NCBI GenBank assembly: GCA_009928955.1
Contig: SABN01000019.1
Location: forward strand, 1-40,985
Direction of reading: 5' to 3'
Length of the DNA stretch: 40,985 bases
From: Opitutia bacterium
GTDB taxonomy: Bacteria; Verrucomicrobiota; Kiritimatiellia; CAIQIC01; Lenti-01
Below the pieces are notes generated by a model. That model made no database searches. It saw only the letters and a program-made list of their open reading frames with translations, and was not told the origin of the DNA. Position numbers and translations under genes: made by a program. Shown in pieces: positions 7,531 through 15,000 of the stretch. Every line of letters starts with the position of its first letter. The first letter of the stretch is position 1.

Positions 7531-8148
7531 ATGATCGGCGTGATCGACTATGGAATGGGCAATCTCGGGAGCGTGGTCAATGCGCTGTCGTTCCTGGGCG
7601 CGCCGGTGCGCGTGCTGCGCGGGCCGGAGGAGATGGCGGATTGCCGCTCGCTGATCCTGCCGGGGGTGGGGGCGTTTGGCGACTGCATGGCCAATCTGCG
7701 TCGGCATGGCTACGTGGAACCTGTGCAGGCGTGGATTGCGGAGGACCGTCCGCTGCTGGGCATCTGCCTGGGCCTGCAGGTCCTGTGCGAGTCGAGCGAG
7801 GAGTCGCCCGGCGTGGACGGTTTGGGCGTGCTGCCCTCGCCGGCGGTGAAATTCGCGCCCTCGGCGGAATTCAAGGTGCCGCAGATCGGATGGAACCGGG
7901 TGCGCGCGGTCCCGGGCCGGGCCTGTCCGTTGTTCCGCGGCATTCCGGACGGCACGTATTTCTATTTCGTGCATTCCTACTATCTGCCTGGCGCGGAAGG
8001 CTGGGACGCGGGACTCACGGCGCACGGGGTGGACTATGCCTCGGCGGTGTGGCGCGGCCGGGTGGCGGCGGTCCAGTTCCACCCGGAGAAAAGCCAGCAG
8101 GCGGGGCTGCGGCTGCTGAAGAATTTCGTGGACGGGAGCGGGGAGTAG
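7531..8148 (+). CDS. hisH: Imidazole glycerol phosphate synthase, glutaminase subunit
   Basis: The 205-residue protein is the class I glutamine amidotransferase that supplies ammonia to HisF. The catalytic triad is complete: nucleophile Cys79 in LLGICLGLQVLCE, and His184 with Glu186 in VQFHPEKSQ. The N-terminal IDYGMGNLGSV and the oxyanion-region LILPGVGAFGDCM are standard, as is the interface motif VPQIGWNRV. GGGAAGG precedes the ATG by a few nucleotides. Its partner hisF is not in the window, so the complex must be completed from elsewhere in the genome. hisA follows after only 4 nt. Confidence 0.96.
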   Translation: MIGVIDYGMGNLGSVVNALSFLGAPVRVLRGPEEMADCRSLILPGVGAFGDCMANLRRHGYVEPVQAWIAEDRPLLGICLGLQVLCESSEESPGVDGLGVLPSPAVKFAPSAEFKVPQIGWNRVRAVPGRACPLFRGIPDGTYFYFVHSYYLPGAEGWDAGLTAHGVDYASAVWRGRVAAVQFHPEKSQQAGLRLLKNFVDGSGE

Positions 8149-8152
8149 GGCC

Positions 8153-8893
8153 ATGGGCGAATTCACGATCCTGCCGGCGGTGGACCTCAAGGGCGGCAAG
8201 TGCGTGCGCCTGCGCCAAGGGCGCGCGGACGACGAAACGGTCTATGGCGAAGATCCGGCGGCGCAGGCCCGCGAATGGACGCGGCAGGGGGCGGCGTGGC
8301 TGCACGTGGTGGATCTCGACGGGGCCTTCCAAGGCCAGCCCGCGCATCTGGCGGTGATCGGCGAGATGGTTGCGGCGGCGGGCATTCCGCTGGAATGCGG
8401 CGGCGGCTTGCGCCGCGACGCGGATCTCGAAGCGCTGTTGGCTCAGGGCGTGCGGCGCGCCATCTTGGGCACGCGCGCGCTGGAGCAGATGGACGAGTTG
8501 GCGGCCTTGGCGGCGAAATACGGTGATCGGCTGGCCGTGGGCATCGACGCGCGCGAGGGCTTCGTGCAGGTGAAGGGGTGGACGGAGACCTCCCGCACGA
8601 CGGCGGTGGAGCTGGCGAAGCGCGCGGCGGCGGCGGGCGTGCGGACGATCATCTACACCGACACGGCCACCGACGGCATGCTGCGCGGGCCGAATTTCAT
8701 CGGCAACGCGCAGCTGTGCGACGCCGTGGGCCCGGCGTGCCAGGTGATCGCCTCCGGCGGCATCACGACGGCGGACGACATCGTGCGGCTGCGGGCCTTG
8801 GGGAAGGTCAATTTGGCGGGAGCCATCGTGGGCAAGGCGCTCTACGAAGGGCGCACGACGCTGGTCGAATTGCTGGCCGCCGCGCGGGGCTGA
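8153..8893 (+). CDS. hisA: ProFAR isomerase (phosphoribosylformimino-AICAR-phosphate isomerase)
   Basis: The 246-residue TIM-barrel enzyme performs the Amadori isomerisation that produces the HisF substrate. The catalytic aspartates are Asp11 (ILPAVDLKGGKCVRL) and Asp132 (AVGIDAREG). The phosphate-binding loops ECGGGLR and ASGGITTADDI are present in the two half-barrels, and TDTATDGMLRGPN is characteristic of HisA rather than HisF. It begins 4 nt after the hisH stop and ends the visible his operon. The next gene is convergent, 48 nt away, and I see no strong terminator between them. Confidence 0.96.
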   Translation: MGEFTILPAVDLKGGKCVRLRQGRADDETVYGEDPAAQAREWTRQGAAWLHVVDLDGAFQGQPAHLAVIGEMVAAAGIPLECGGGLRRDADLEALLAQGVRRAILGTRALEQMDELAALAAKYGDRLAVGIDAREGFVQVKGWTETSRTTAVELAKRAAAAGVRTIIYTDTATDGMLRGPNFIGNAQLCDAVGPACQVIASGGITTADDIVRLRALGKVNLAGAIVGKALYEGRTTLVELLAAARG

Positions 8894-8941
8894 GGCCACG
8901 AAATCCCTCGGCGCAAGGCGGGGGCTTCAAGGGGCGGGCGG

Positions 8942-9622
8942 CTAGAACAGGTCGGCGAACGCCAGCGCCATGAGTTGCGTGCCCGCTTCGTTGGGGTGGA
9001 GCCCGTCGGCCTCCATGAGGCGGGGGTCGGTGACGACCCCGCCGGGCCCCGGGCTGGAATCGCTCGCAAATTCCTTCTCGAGGTCCACGCACTTGATCCC
9101 CTGCGTCTTCGCCAAGTCGCGGATCCCGGTGTTCAGGCCTCGCGTGCCGGCGGCGAACGCCCCGTGGCTGCCAAACGGGATGGGATAGGTCGCCAGCACC
9201 GGCACCACGTTGTTCTGCTTGCAGATCAGCGCGATCTGCGACAAGGCCGCCAAGCTGCCGGTGGCGCCTTTGCCATGGATGTGATCGTTGACGCCATAGA
9301 GGATGAGCATGAAGGCGGGCCGATAGCGGGTGATCACCGCCTGCGCCCGGCCGACGTTCTCGCGGACCATGGTTCCGTTGATGCCCGCATTGTAGACGGT
9401 CTTGCCGATCATCGGCGAGAGGCGCGCGGGATAGGGGGCGCAGGAACATCGATTCCCCATGGTGATGCTGTCGCCGAAAGCCACCGCGACATTCCGGTCG
9501 TTGAGGCCGGGATTCTTGTTCGACAAGCCGTTTTCGGTGTCGTTGCACCCCGCCAGGAAGCCGAGAGACAGCAAAACGAGGATCGGGCGCATTCGCGAGC
9601 GGGAGGGAATTCGCCGGGACAT
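8942..9622 (-). CDS. SGNH/GDSL-type hydrolase lipoprotein, paralog 1
   Basis: This 226-residue protein has a lipoprotein signal with lipobox LAGC (Cys26). It is followed by a linker containing GLSNKNPG and an SGNH hydrolase domain. Block I is VAFGDSITMG with nucleophile Ser52, block III is LYGVND, and the Asp/His pair is in DGLHPNEAG. Such enzymes are esterases or deacylases, often of acetylated carbohydrate; the substrate is unknown. A Cys-x-Cys motif (NRCSCAPYP) directly after block I is shared by all three paralogs. I chose the second of two ATGs (9622), 7 nt after GGAGG. It starts 19 nt after paralog 2 and is probably co-transcribed with it. Mature enzymes would sit in the envelope, anchored by lipid. 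Confidence 0.9.
   Translation of the reverse strand: MSRRIPSRSRMRPILVLLSLGFLAGCNDTENGLSNKNPGLNDRNVAVAFGDSITMGNRCSCAPYPARLSPMIGKTVYNAGINGTMVRENVGRAQAVITRYRPAFMLILYGVNDHIHGKGATGSLAALSQIALICKQNNVVPVLATYPIPFGSHGAFAAGTRGLNTGIRDLAKTQGIKCVDLEKEFASDSSPGPGGVVTDPRLMEADGLHPNEAGTQLMALAFADLF
8944..8985. repeat. 42-bp direct repeat, copy 1 (3' end of SGNH paralog 1)
   Basis: The last codons of paralogs 1 and 2 are identical over 42 bp (this copy and 9644-9685). A third copy with small differences lies at about 10437-10467. They encode the shared C-terminus LMALAFADLF and mark recent tandem duplication. Confidence 0.85.
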
Positions 9623-9641
9623 GGGCATTCCTCCATCAGTC

Positions 9642-10328
9642 TCAGAACAGGTCGGCGAACGCCAGCGCCATGAGTTGCGTGCCCGTGTCGTTGGGGTGGA
9701 GGCCGTCGGGCTCGTACAGGAGCGGATTGGGAACCACCCAGTCGGGATTGGCCGGGTCTTTCTCCCCCCCGAATTCCTTCTCGAGATCCACGCATCGGAT
9801 GTCGTTCGCCTCGGAGAGGGTGCGGATGCCATTGTTGAGCATGATGGTGTTGTACGCGAACAGCTTGTGGCCCGCGATCGGCACCGGATAGGTCGCCAGC
9901 ACCGGCACCACGTTGTTCTGCTTGCAGATGAGCACCATTTCGTTGAGCGCACCCAGGATGCCGTTGACATTGTGCCCCATGATGACATCGTTGACGCCAT
10001 AGAGGATCAGCATGAAAGCCGGGTGGTACTTGTTGATCGCGCTCTGGGTCCGCCCGACGCTGTCGGCCGCCTCGCTGCCGCCGATGCCGGTGTTGTAGAC
10101 GATCTTGCCGATCATGCCGGACAGGCGCGCCGGGTAGGGAATGCAGCTGCATTCGCCGCCTTGGGTGATGCTGTCGCCGAAGGCCACCACGACATTCAGG
10201 TCGTTGGCGCCGGGATTCTTGTTGGAGAGCCCTTTGTCCCCCCCCCCGCTGTTGCAAGCGACCAGCAGGCCGCACATCAGCGCGACCAAGATTGCCGAAA
10301 CCCAAGGGCGCCATTTTCCAACGTTCAT
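9642..10328 (-). CDS. SGNH/GDSL-type hydrolase lipoprotein, paralog 2
   Basis: The 228-residue protein is the middle member of the tandem trio. The lipoprotein signal ends with LVAC (Cys25), followed by a GGGDKGLSNKNPG linker. The SGNH domain has AFGDSITQG with Ser53, ILYGVND and the DGLHPNDTG Asp/His motif. The Cys-x-Cys motif is present as GECSCIPYP. Compared with paralog 1 it has several extra residues before the DGLHP block. CAGGAGG stands 7 nt before ATG 10328. The 103-nt leader up to paralog 3 contains a 25-bp inverted repeat, so this gene may have its own control. It is likely a periplasmic or outer-membrane-anchored esterase; substrate unknown. Confidence 0.9.
   Translation of the reverse strand: MNVGKWRPWVSAILVALMCGLLVACNSGGGDKGLSNKNPGANDLNVVVAFGDSITQGGECSCIPYPARLSGMIGKIVYNTGIGGSEAADSVGRTQSAINKYHPAFMLILYGVNDVIMGHNVNGILGALNEMVLICKQNNVVPVLATYPVPIAGHKLFAYNTIMLNNGIRTLSEANDIRCVDLEKEFGGEKDPANPDWVVPNPLLYEPDGLHPNDTGTQLMALAFADLF
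9644..9685. repeat. 42-bp direct repeat, copy 2 (3' end of SGNH paralog 2)
   Basis: This copy is identical to 8944-8985 and encodes the same C-terminal residues. The identical blocks are 700 bp apart and would permit deletion or expansion by recombination. Confidence 0.85.
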
Positions 10329-10346
10329 CGCACAGCCTCCTGAACC

Positions 10347-10371
10347 TTCATACGTGCTTCAAAGGTATGAA
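10347..10371. promoter_or_regulatory. Inverted repeat upstream of SGNH paralog 2
   Basis: TTCATAC (10347-10353) and GTATGAA (10365-10371) form perfect 7-bp arms around an 11-nt centre, 19 bp upstream of the ATG at 10328. It could be an operator for a dimeric regulator or an RNA hairpin in the leader. No other evidence is visible. Confidence 0.35.
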
Positions 10372-10431
10372 AATGGGACAAGAAGTCCAGCCCAAAGTGA
10401 AGCGTTGCGGCGGCGCAGCCGGATCGGGCGG

Positions 10432-11070
10432 TCAAAACAGGTCGGCGAACGCCAGCGCCATGATTTGCGTGCCTTCATCGTTGGGATGGAGGCCATCCGG
10501 TTCGTACAAATCGGGATCGGCGTCGAATTCCCGCTCCAGATCCACGCATTTGATCCCGTGCATTTTGGCGATTTCGCGGATGCCCTCGTTGAGCAGCAGG
10601 GTGCGAGGGGCGAAAAGGGCGCGGCCTTCGATGGGCTCCGGATAGGTGGCCAGAACGGGCACCACGTTGTTTTTCTCGCAGATGACGACCATCTGATCGA
10701 GCGCGTCCACGATGGTGCTGATTTCAGAGCTCAGGATGATGTCGTTGACTCCGTAGAGGATCAGCATGAAGGCGGGGTGGTACTTGTCGATGGCTTCTTG
10801 GGTGCGTCCGATGTTGTCCGAGGCCTTTCCGCCCGAGACGCCGGTGTTGCGAACGACCTTGTCGATCAGGGTCTCCAATCTCCGCGGGTAGGGAGGGCAC
10901 TCGCATTCGCTGCCGTTGGTGAGGCTGTCGCCGAAGGCCACCACGACATTCAGGTCGTTGTCCCCGGGATCTTTATTGCGGAGGCCGCTGCCATGGCCGC
11001 TGCCTCCGCACCCGGCCCAAAAAACGGCGAAGAGCGAAGTCCAGACAACAGAAAGGCGGCGGATGTTCAT
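10432..11070 (-). CDS. SGNH/GDSL-type hydrolase lipoprotein, paralog 3
   Basis: This 212-residue protein is the most upstream and most diverged of the three. The lipobox is WAGC (Cys21), then a Gly/Ser-rich linker with GLRNKDPGDND. The catalytic blocks are AFGDSLTNG (Ser49), ILYGVND and DGLHPNDEG. The Cys-x-Cys motif is SECECPPYP. It is shorter because the segment before DGLHP is reduced (DADPDLYEPDGLHP). The C-terminal ALAFADLF is the same as in the other two. A TATCCT hexamer about 40 bp upstream may be its promoter. It is divergent from alr across 133 bp. The role is as for its paralogs: an envelope esterase or deacylase of unknown substrate. Confidence 0.9.
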   Translation of the reverse strand: MNIRRLSVVWTSLFAVFWAGCGGSGHGSGLRNKDPGDNDLNVVVAFGDSLTNGSECECPPYPRRLETLIDKVVRNTGVSGGKASDNIGRTQEAIDKYHPAFMLILYGVNDIILSSEISTIVDALDQMVVICEKNNVVPVLATYPEPIEGRALFAPRTLLLNEGIREIAKMHGIKCVDLEREFDADPDLYEPDGLHPNDEGTQIMALAFADLF

Positions 11071-11110
11071 TCGTCAATCTCCGGTGGATGTTCCAAGGTT
11101 ATGGGGTCCG

Positions 11111-11139
11111 AGGATAGCGATTGCGGCGGAATTGGCCAG
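11111..11139 (-). promoter_or_regulatory. Possible promoter of the SGNH trio
   Basis: On the minus strand a TATCCT -10 hexamer (11111-11116) has a weak CTGGCC (11134-11139) 17 nt upstream. The -10 is the same hexamer seen before hisB and before the gene at 36365, which is the main reason for the call. Confidence 0.25.
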
Positions 11140-11203
11140 CCGATTTTGGCGCGGAATGGAAAAATGTGGCGCGGGGGGGGCCGGGAATGGTAAATGGCGC
11201 ATC

Positions 11204-12325
11204 ATGAATTGCGATGGATCATGGGTCGAAGTGGATCTGGGACGGCTGCGCGGCAACGCGGCGGCCATCCAGGCTTCGCTGGGCGGCGCCGGCATGCTGG
11301 CGGTCATCAAGTCCGACGCCTACGGGCACGGGCTGGAGACCGTGGCCGCCTCGCTGGGGCGGGCGGGCGTGTCGCGTTTCGCCGTGGCCTATGTCGCCGA
11401 GGCGGCCGCCGTGCGCGTGGCGGCGCCGGCCGCGGAGCTGGTGCTCGTGCTGGGGGCGGCTTGCCCCGCGGAAGTGCCGCGGATGTTGCGGGAGCGCCTC
11501 ACGCCGGTGGTGGTGTCGGCGGAGCATGGCCGCGCGTTGTCCGCTGCGGCGGTGGCCGCCGGCGGGCGGCTGGGGGTCCATGTGAAGCTGGACACCGGCA
11601 TGGGGCGCCTGGGCTTCGTCTGCCCGGCCGAAACCGCGCAGGCGGCGGAGGTCTGCCGCCTGCCGGGGTTGGAGGTGCGGGGCGTATGCACGCACTTCGC
11701 CATGGTGGAGCCGGAGAAGAAACCCGCGGCCGCGCGCGGGCAGGCGGAGAAATTCCGCCAGGCGCTCCCGCTCATCGAAGCCGCGGCAGGCCGGCGCCTG
11801 TTCCGGCACATGTCCAGCAGCCGCGCGGCGCTGCTCCTGCCGGAGTGCGACCAGGACGCCGTGCGCATGGGCATCTCGCTCTATGGCTACGGCGCCGCGG
11901 AGCAAGACAAGCGCTTCGCGACCGTCCCCGTGCTGCAATGGAAGTCGCGCGTCATGCAGGTCAAGACCGTGCCCGCCGGTTTCGCGGTGGGCTACTATGC
12001 CAGCTACAAGACGCCGGCCCCGACGGATCTGGCGACCATCAGCTGCGGCTACACGGACGGCTACCAGCGCCATCTGGGCAACAAGGGCCAGGTGCTGGTC
12101 GGCGGAAAGCGGCGTCCCGTGGTGGGCCGCGTCAGCATGAACTGGATCAGCGCCGATCTCGGCCCGGACAGCGGCGTCAAGGCCGGCGACGAAGTCGTCT
12201 TGATCGGCGAACAGGGCGGCGAGCGGATCTGGGCCGACGAGCTGGCCAAGCACTGCGGCACCATCGCCTACGAAATCCTCACCGGCATTTCGCGCCAGAT
12301 CGAACGGCGATACGTCGGTGGATAG
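11204..12325 (+). CDS. alr: Alanine racemase
   Basis: The 373-residue fold-type III PLP enzyme interconverts L- and D-alanine for peptidoglycan. The PLP lysine is Lys36 in LAVIKSDAYGHG. VKLDTGMGRLGF, CTHFAM, HMSSSRA, VRMGISLYGYG, VGYYASYKTP (catalytic tyrosine region) and VGRVSMNWISADL follow the Alr order. The last motif has MNW where many Alr proteins have MDQ, a change to note. I place the start at ATG 11204, giving MNCDGSWVEVDLGRLRGN, which aligns with the usual N-terminus. The long upstream frame crosses the divergent SGNH gene and is not real. No strong ribosome-binding site is visible. rdgB follows after 34 nt. Confidence 0.93.
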   Translation: MNCDGSWVEVDLGRLRGNAAAIQASLGGAGMLAVIKSDAYGHGLETVAASLGRAGVSRFAVAYVAEAAAVRVAAPAAELVLVLGAACPAEVPRMLRERLTPVVVSAEHGRALSAAAVAAGGRLGVHVKLDTGMGRLGFVCPAETAQAAEVCRLPGLEVRGVCTHFAMVEPEKKPAAARGQAEKFRQALPLIEAAAGRRLFRHMSSSRAALLLPECDQDAVRMGISLYGYGAAEQDKRFATVPVLQWKSRVMQVKTVPAGFAVGYYASYKTPAPTDLATISCGYTDGYQRHLGNKGQVLVGGKRRPVVGRVSMNWISADLGPDSGVKAGDEVVLIGEQGGERIWADELAKHCGTIAYEILTGISRQIERRYVGG

Positions 12326-12359
12326 TTGGTCGCGCCGCGGAGAACCCAAGGAGCACGCC

Positions 12360-12971
12360 ATGAAGATTCTGATCGCCTCCCGCAATGCCCACAAGATCCA
12401 GGAAATCCGGGAGATCTTCGACTTGCCCGGCGTCGAATGGGTCTCCACGGCGGAATTCCCGGATCTGCACGACGTGGTGGAGGACGGCGACACCTTCGAG
12501 GCCAACGCCATCAAGAAGGCCGTCGAATTGGCAACCGCCACGGGCCTGTGGGCGCTGGCCGATGATTCGGGCCTCGAAGTCACCGCGCTGGGCAACGCGC
12601 CGGGCGTCTATTCCGCGCGCTACGCGGGCGAGCCGTGCAGCCACGCCAACAACAACGCCAAGCTCCTGCGCGAGCTGGCCGGCCAGACCGACCGTTCCGC
12701 GCGGTTCCGCTGCGTGGCGGCGTTGAGCGATCCGGCGGGCCGCGCCGAAACCGTGTCGGGCTCCTGCCCCGGCCGGATCATCGAAGCCCTGCGCGGCGCG
12801 CAAGGATTTGGCTATGATCCGCTGTTCGTGCCGGACGGCTATGAGGCCACCTTCGCCGAAATGGGCAACGAACAGAAAAACAAGCTGAGCCATCGCGGCC
12901 GCGCCCTGGCGCTGGCCCAGCAAAAGTGGGGCGCGCTGATCGCGGCGAACGCGCCGGAATTTCTTTTGTGA
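12360..12971 (+). CDS. rdgB: Non-canonical purine NTP pyrophosphatase, RdgB/HAM1 family
   Basis: This 203-residue cytoplasmic house-cleaning enzyme hydrolyses dITP, XTP and similar nucleotides to monophosphates. Landmarks are the N-terminal IASRNAHKIQEIREIF (the SxNxxK nucleotide-binding motif), FEANAIKKA, the metal/catalytic LADDSGLEV, GVYSARYAG, GFGYDPLFVP and the C-terminal KNKLSHRGRAL. ATG 12360 is supported by AAGGAG 6 nt upstream and by homology; the frame starts further upstream without similarity. It is probably co-transcribed with alr. After its stop the sequence becomes visibly richer in A+T as the next region begins. Confidence 0.95.
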   Translation: MKILIASRNAHKIQEIREIFDLPGVEWVSTAEFPDLHDVVEDGDTFEANAIKKAVELATATGLWALADDSGLEVTALGNAPGVYSARYAGEPCSHANNNAKLLRELAGQTDRSARFRCVAALSDPAGRAETVSGSCPGRIIEALRGAQGFGYDPLFVPDGYEATFAEMGNEQKNKLSHRGRALALAQQKWGALIAANAPEFLL

Positions 12972-13064
12972 CCCATAATTGAACACAACCTCCGCAATCC
13001 AATACACCGCCTTTCCCGAATACTGGATGAACACGCTTCCGTCCGCAGGATTGCTAAAAAGGGT

Positions 13065-13093
13065 CTGACGACAAATAGAGTACGTATATATCG
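13065..13093 (+). promoter_or_regulatory. Possible promoter of the ligase and giant-protein operon
   Basis: CTGACG (13065-13070), 17 nt, then TATATC (13088-13093), each four of six matches to consensus. Transcription would begin near 13100. That would exclude the upstream ATG at 13096 and favour the ATG at 13144. Confidence 0.3.
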
Positions 13094-13143
13094 GGATGGG
13101 GGTTCTTGTTGACCCGGTTCAGCAAATTAAAGACAATTCGCTT

Positions 13144-15000
13144 ATGGACAAGACCCTCATACTTGTTTGTGTGAACCGGTTTGTTCATCGGATTACACCT
13201 TCGCAAAAAGTTCTGGTTCTTTATGCTCTGATTCTGATCGCCTTGCGCGGGGGTATTGACCCATCGCATTTCACCTTGGTCAGCTCCGCATATATGCTGA
13301 CGGCCAGCATTGTGATATATGTGCAGGGACAAAAATGGGGAACCGGCGCCGCCCCCGGCCATTCCATCATCCTGCCGCTAGTTGCCGCGTGGTTGATCGC
13401 ATTCCTCCAATGCTTTTGTGCAACCGTGTTTATCAGCGCCATCGAGGAAGTATGGGCATGGGCTGTTTACCTGCTGTGCTTCATCACCGCGGCTTCGAGC
13501 CGGAAACTGCTCCACCCAAACCGGATCGTGCTTGTTTTCGCGGCTTTGCTCGGCCTGTTGTGCGCCCATGTGTTTCTGGAGGCATTCTCAGGCGTGCAAT
13601 TGTTCGGAATGATCCGTCCGCCACATTACCTTTATCGGTACGGATCCGTTTATTACAATCCCAATCACTTGGCCAATTTGATCGTGATCCTGTCTCCGTT
13701 TCTCCTGACGGGGATGTCTATGCCTTCCCATGGGCGCTGGCGGTTTGCCGCCTATGGACTCCCCCTGGGCATGGGCTTCATCACCATGATATTCACCCAG
13801 TCCCGTTCAGGAATGATTGCCCTGGGTTGCGCTCTGGCCATTTGGTTCGGTTTCATAAGGCCGAGGAAACTTGTGTGGCTGCGGTTCGCCGTTGTGTTGA
13901 TTGTTTGCGCAACCGCTGCCTGGTACTTGCTGGGGGAGGCATCCCGGCGACACTTCGCGCATCGGATGGAGACCTGGACCCGTGACGACAGGCTTACCCA
14001 ACTATGGCCGACAACCATCGATATGATCCGCGCCAAGCCCTGGTGGGGTTGGGGCCCGGGCTCCTATGTCTGGGTCTATCCATCCTATGATCGCCACCTT
14101 CCCGCCACCCTGCTCAAGAGAACGCATGCCCATAATGATTTCCTGGAGTTGATTTCGCAATCTGGCCTAGTTGGCGGCATCGCGATCTGCGGTCTTGTGC
14201 TGGTTGCGTGGCGCCGGGGTTTTCGCGCGACAACCCGACGGGGGAGATCGCTGTTCGCGGCAGGCGCGGCCTCTGCCGGAGGCATGCTGGCGCAATCGGT
14301 GTTTGATTTCACCATGTATGTTCCCGCCAACGTGGTGGTCTTGGCTGTATTGTTGGGGTGTTCCTGCCGGGGACTGCGCCCAGGCGGGAACCTAGCCGCC
14401 AGCAAGAATGACGGGAAGCCGGCCGTGCCTGCGCTGGGGATTTTACTGGTTTTTTTTGCGATGGGGGGCATCGTGCTCTGGGCAAACAATTCGATCATGG
14501 AATCCGCCCTGAGAAGGAACCCGTCCGTGGAGCGGCATTCCGGCGGGCTAAAGCACAGCTGGATTTCCCTCAATCCGTGCCGCGATTGGAGGGGCCCTTG
14601 GATCCAATCCATGGCATTATCCGTGAACTCCGGGAGCTTGGGTGTCGCCAGACCTGCCGCCACCACCGATTGCGATGCCGCCGAATCGCTTCTGAATCGA
14701 ACGCTTCGCCTGAATCCCTGTTGGATCCCCGCCTATCATTCCTTGGCTGAAACCCGGTTTGCCTGCGGCAAAACCGAGGAGGCCTTTGCTGCCATTGACC
14801 AAGGGTTGGCGCGTTTCCCGGGAGATTTCGGGCTGTGGTTCCAGAAGGCGCTGGCCGAACGGGAACGGAATCGAACGGAAGAAGCCATTGCTTCGTACCG
14901 GCAGGCACTGGTAATGTCATTTTCCAAGCAGATGTCAGAAGTGATTCGCCGTGATCTGGCGGCCTTGGGTGCGCCTGTGATGGAGGAAGAAGAACCATGA
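13144..15000 (+). CDS. O-antigen ligase/O-oligosaccharyltransferase-like membrane protein with C-terminal TPRs
   Basis: From ATG 13144 the protein has 618 residues; ATG 13096 would add 16. About ten to twelve hydrophobic helices fill roughly the first 440 residues. The Wzy_C superfamily signature is clear: SVYYNPNHLANLIVIL, TQSRSGMIALG, and the periplasmic loop PWWGWGPGSYVWVYPSYD with HAHNDFLELISQSGLVGG. Members transfer polymerised or short glycans from a lipid carrier to lipid A core (WaaL), to proteins (PglL/PilO type), or polymerise them (Wzy). After a further helix near residue 460, a soluble tail carries TPR-like repeats (SLLNRTLRLNPCWIPAYHSL, then FACGKTEEAFAAIDQGLARF and RNRTEEAIASYRQAL). 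The stop overlaps the giant-protein start by 4 nt. The acceptor cannot be told from sequence alone. Neither start has a strong ribosome-binding site. Confidence 0.85.
   Translation: MDKTLILVCVNRFVHRITPSQKVLVLYALILIALRGGIDPSHFTLVSSAYMLTASIVIYVQGQKWGTGAAPGHSIILPLVAAWLIAFLQCFCATVFISAIEEVWAWAVYLLCFITAASSRKLLHPNRIVLVFAALLGLLCAHVFLEAFSGVQLFGMIRPPHYLYRYGSVYYNPNHLANLIVILSPFLLTGMSMPSHGRWRFAAYGLPLGMGFITMIFTQSRSGMIALGCALAIWFGFIRPRKLVWLRFAVVLIVCATAAWYLLGEASRRHFAHRMETWTRDDRLTQLWPTTIDMIRAKPWWGWGPGSYVWVYPSYDRHLPATLLKRTHAHNDFLELISQSGLVGGIAICGLVLVAWRRGFRATTRRGRSLFAAGAASAGGMLAQSVFDFTMYVPANVVVLAVLLGCSCRGLRPGGNLAASKNDGKPAVPALGILLVFFAMGGIVLWANNSIMESALRRNPSVERHSGGLKHSWISLNPCRDWRGPWIQSMALSVNSGSLGVARPAATTDCDAAESLLNRTLRLNPCWIPAYHSLAETRFACGKTEEAFAAIDQGLARFPGDFGLWFQKALAERERNRTEEAIASYRQALVMSFSKQMSEVIRRDLAALGAPVMEEEEP

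Noticed and set aside
8894..8941. A hisF gene expected after hisA
   Set aside because: Only 48 nt separate hisA from the convergent SGNH gene; hisF must be elsewhere.
13096..13143. An earlier ATG start for the ligase-like protein
   Set aside because: It lies at or before the predicted transcription start, has no ribosome-binding site and adds 16 residues without hydrophobic or conserved character. It remains possible.
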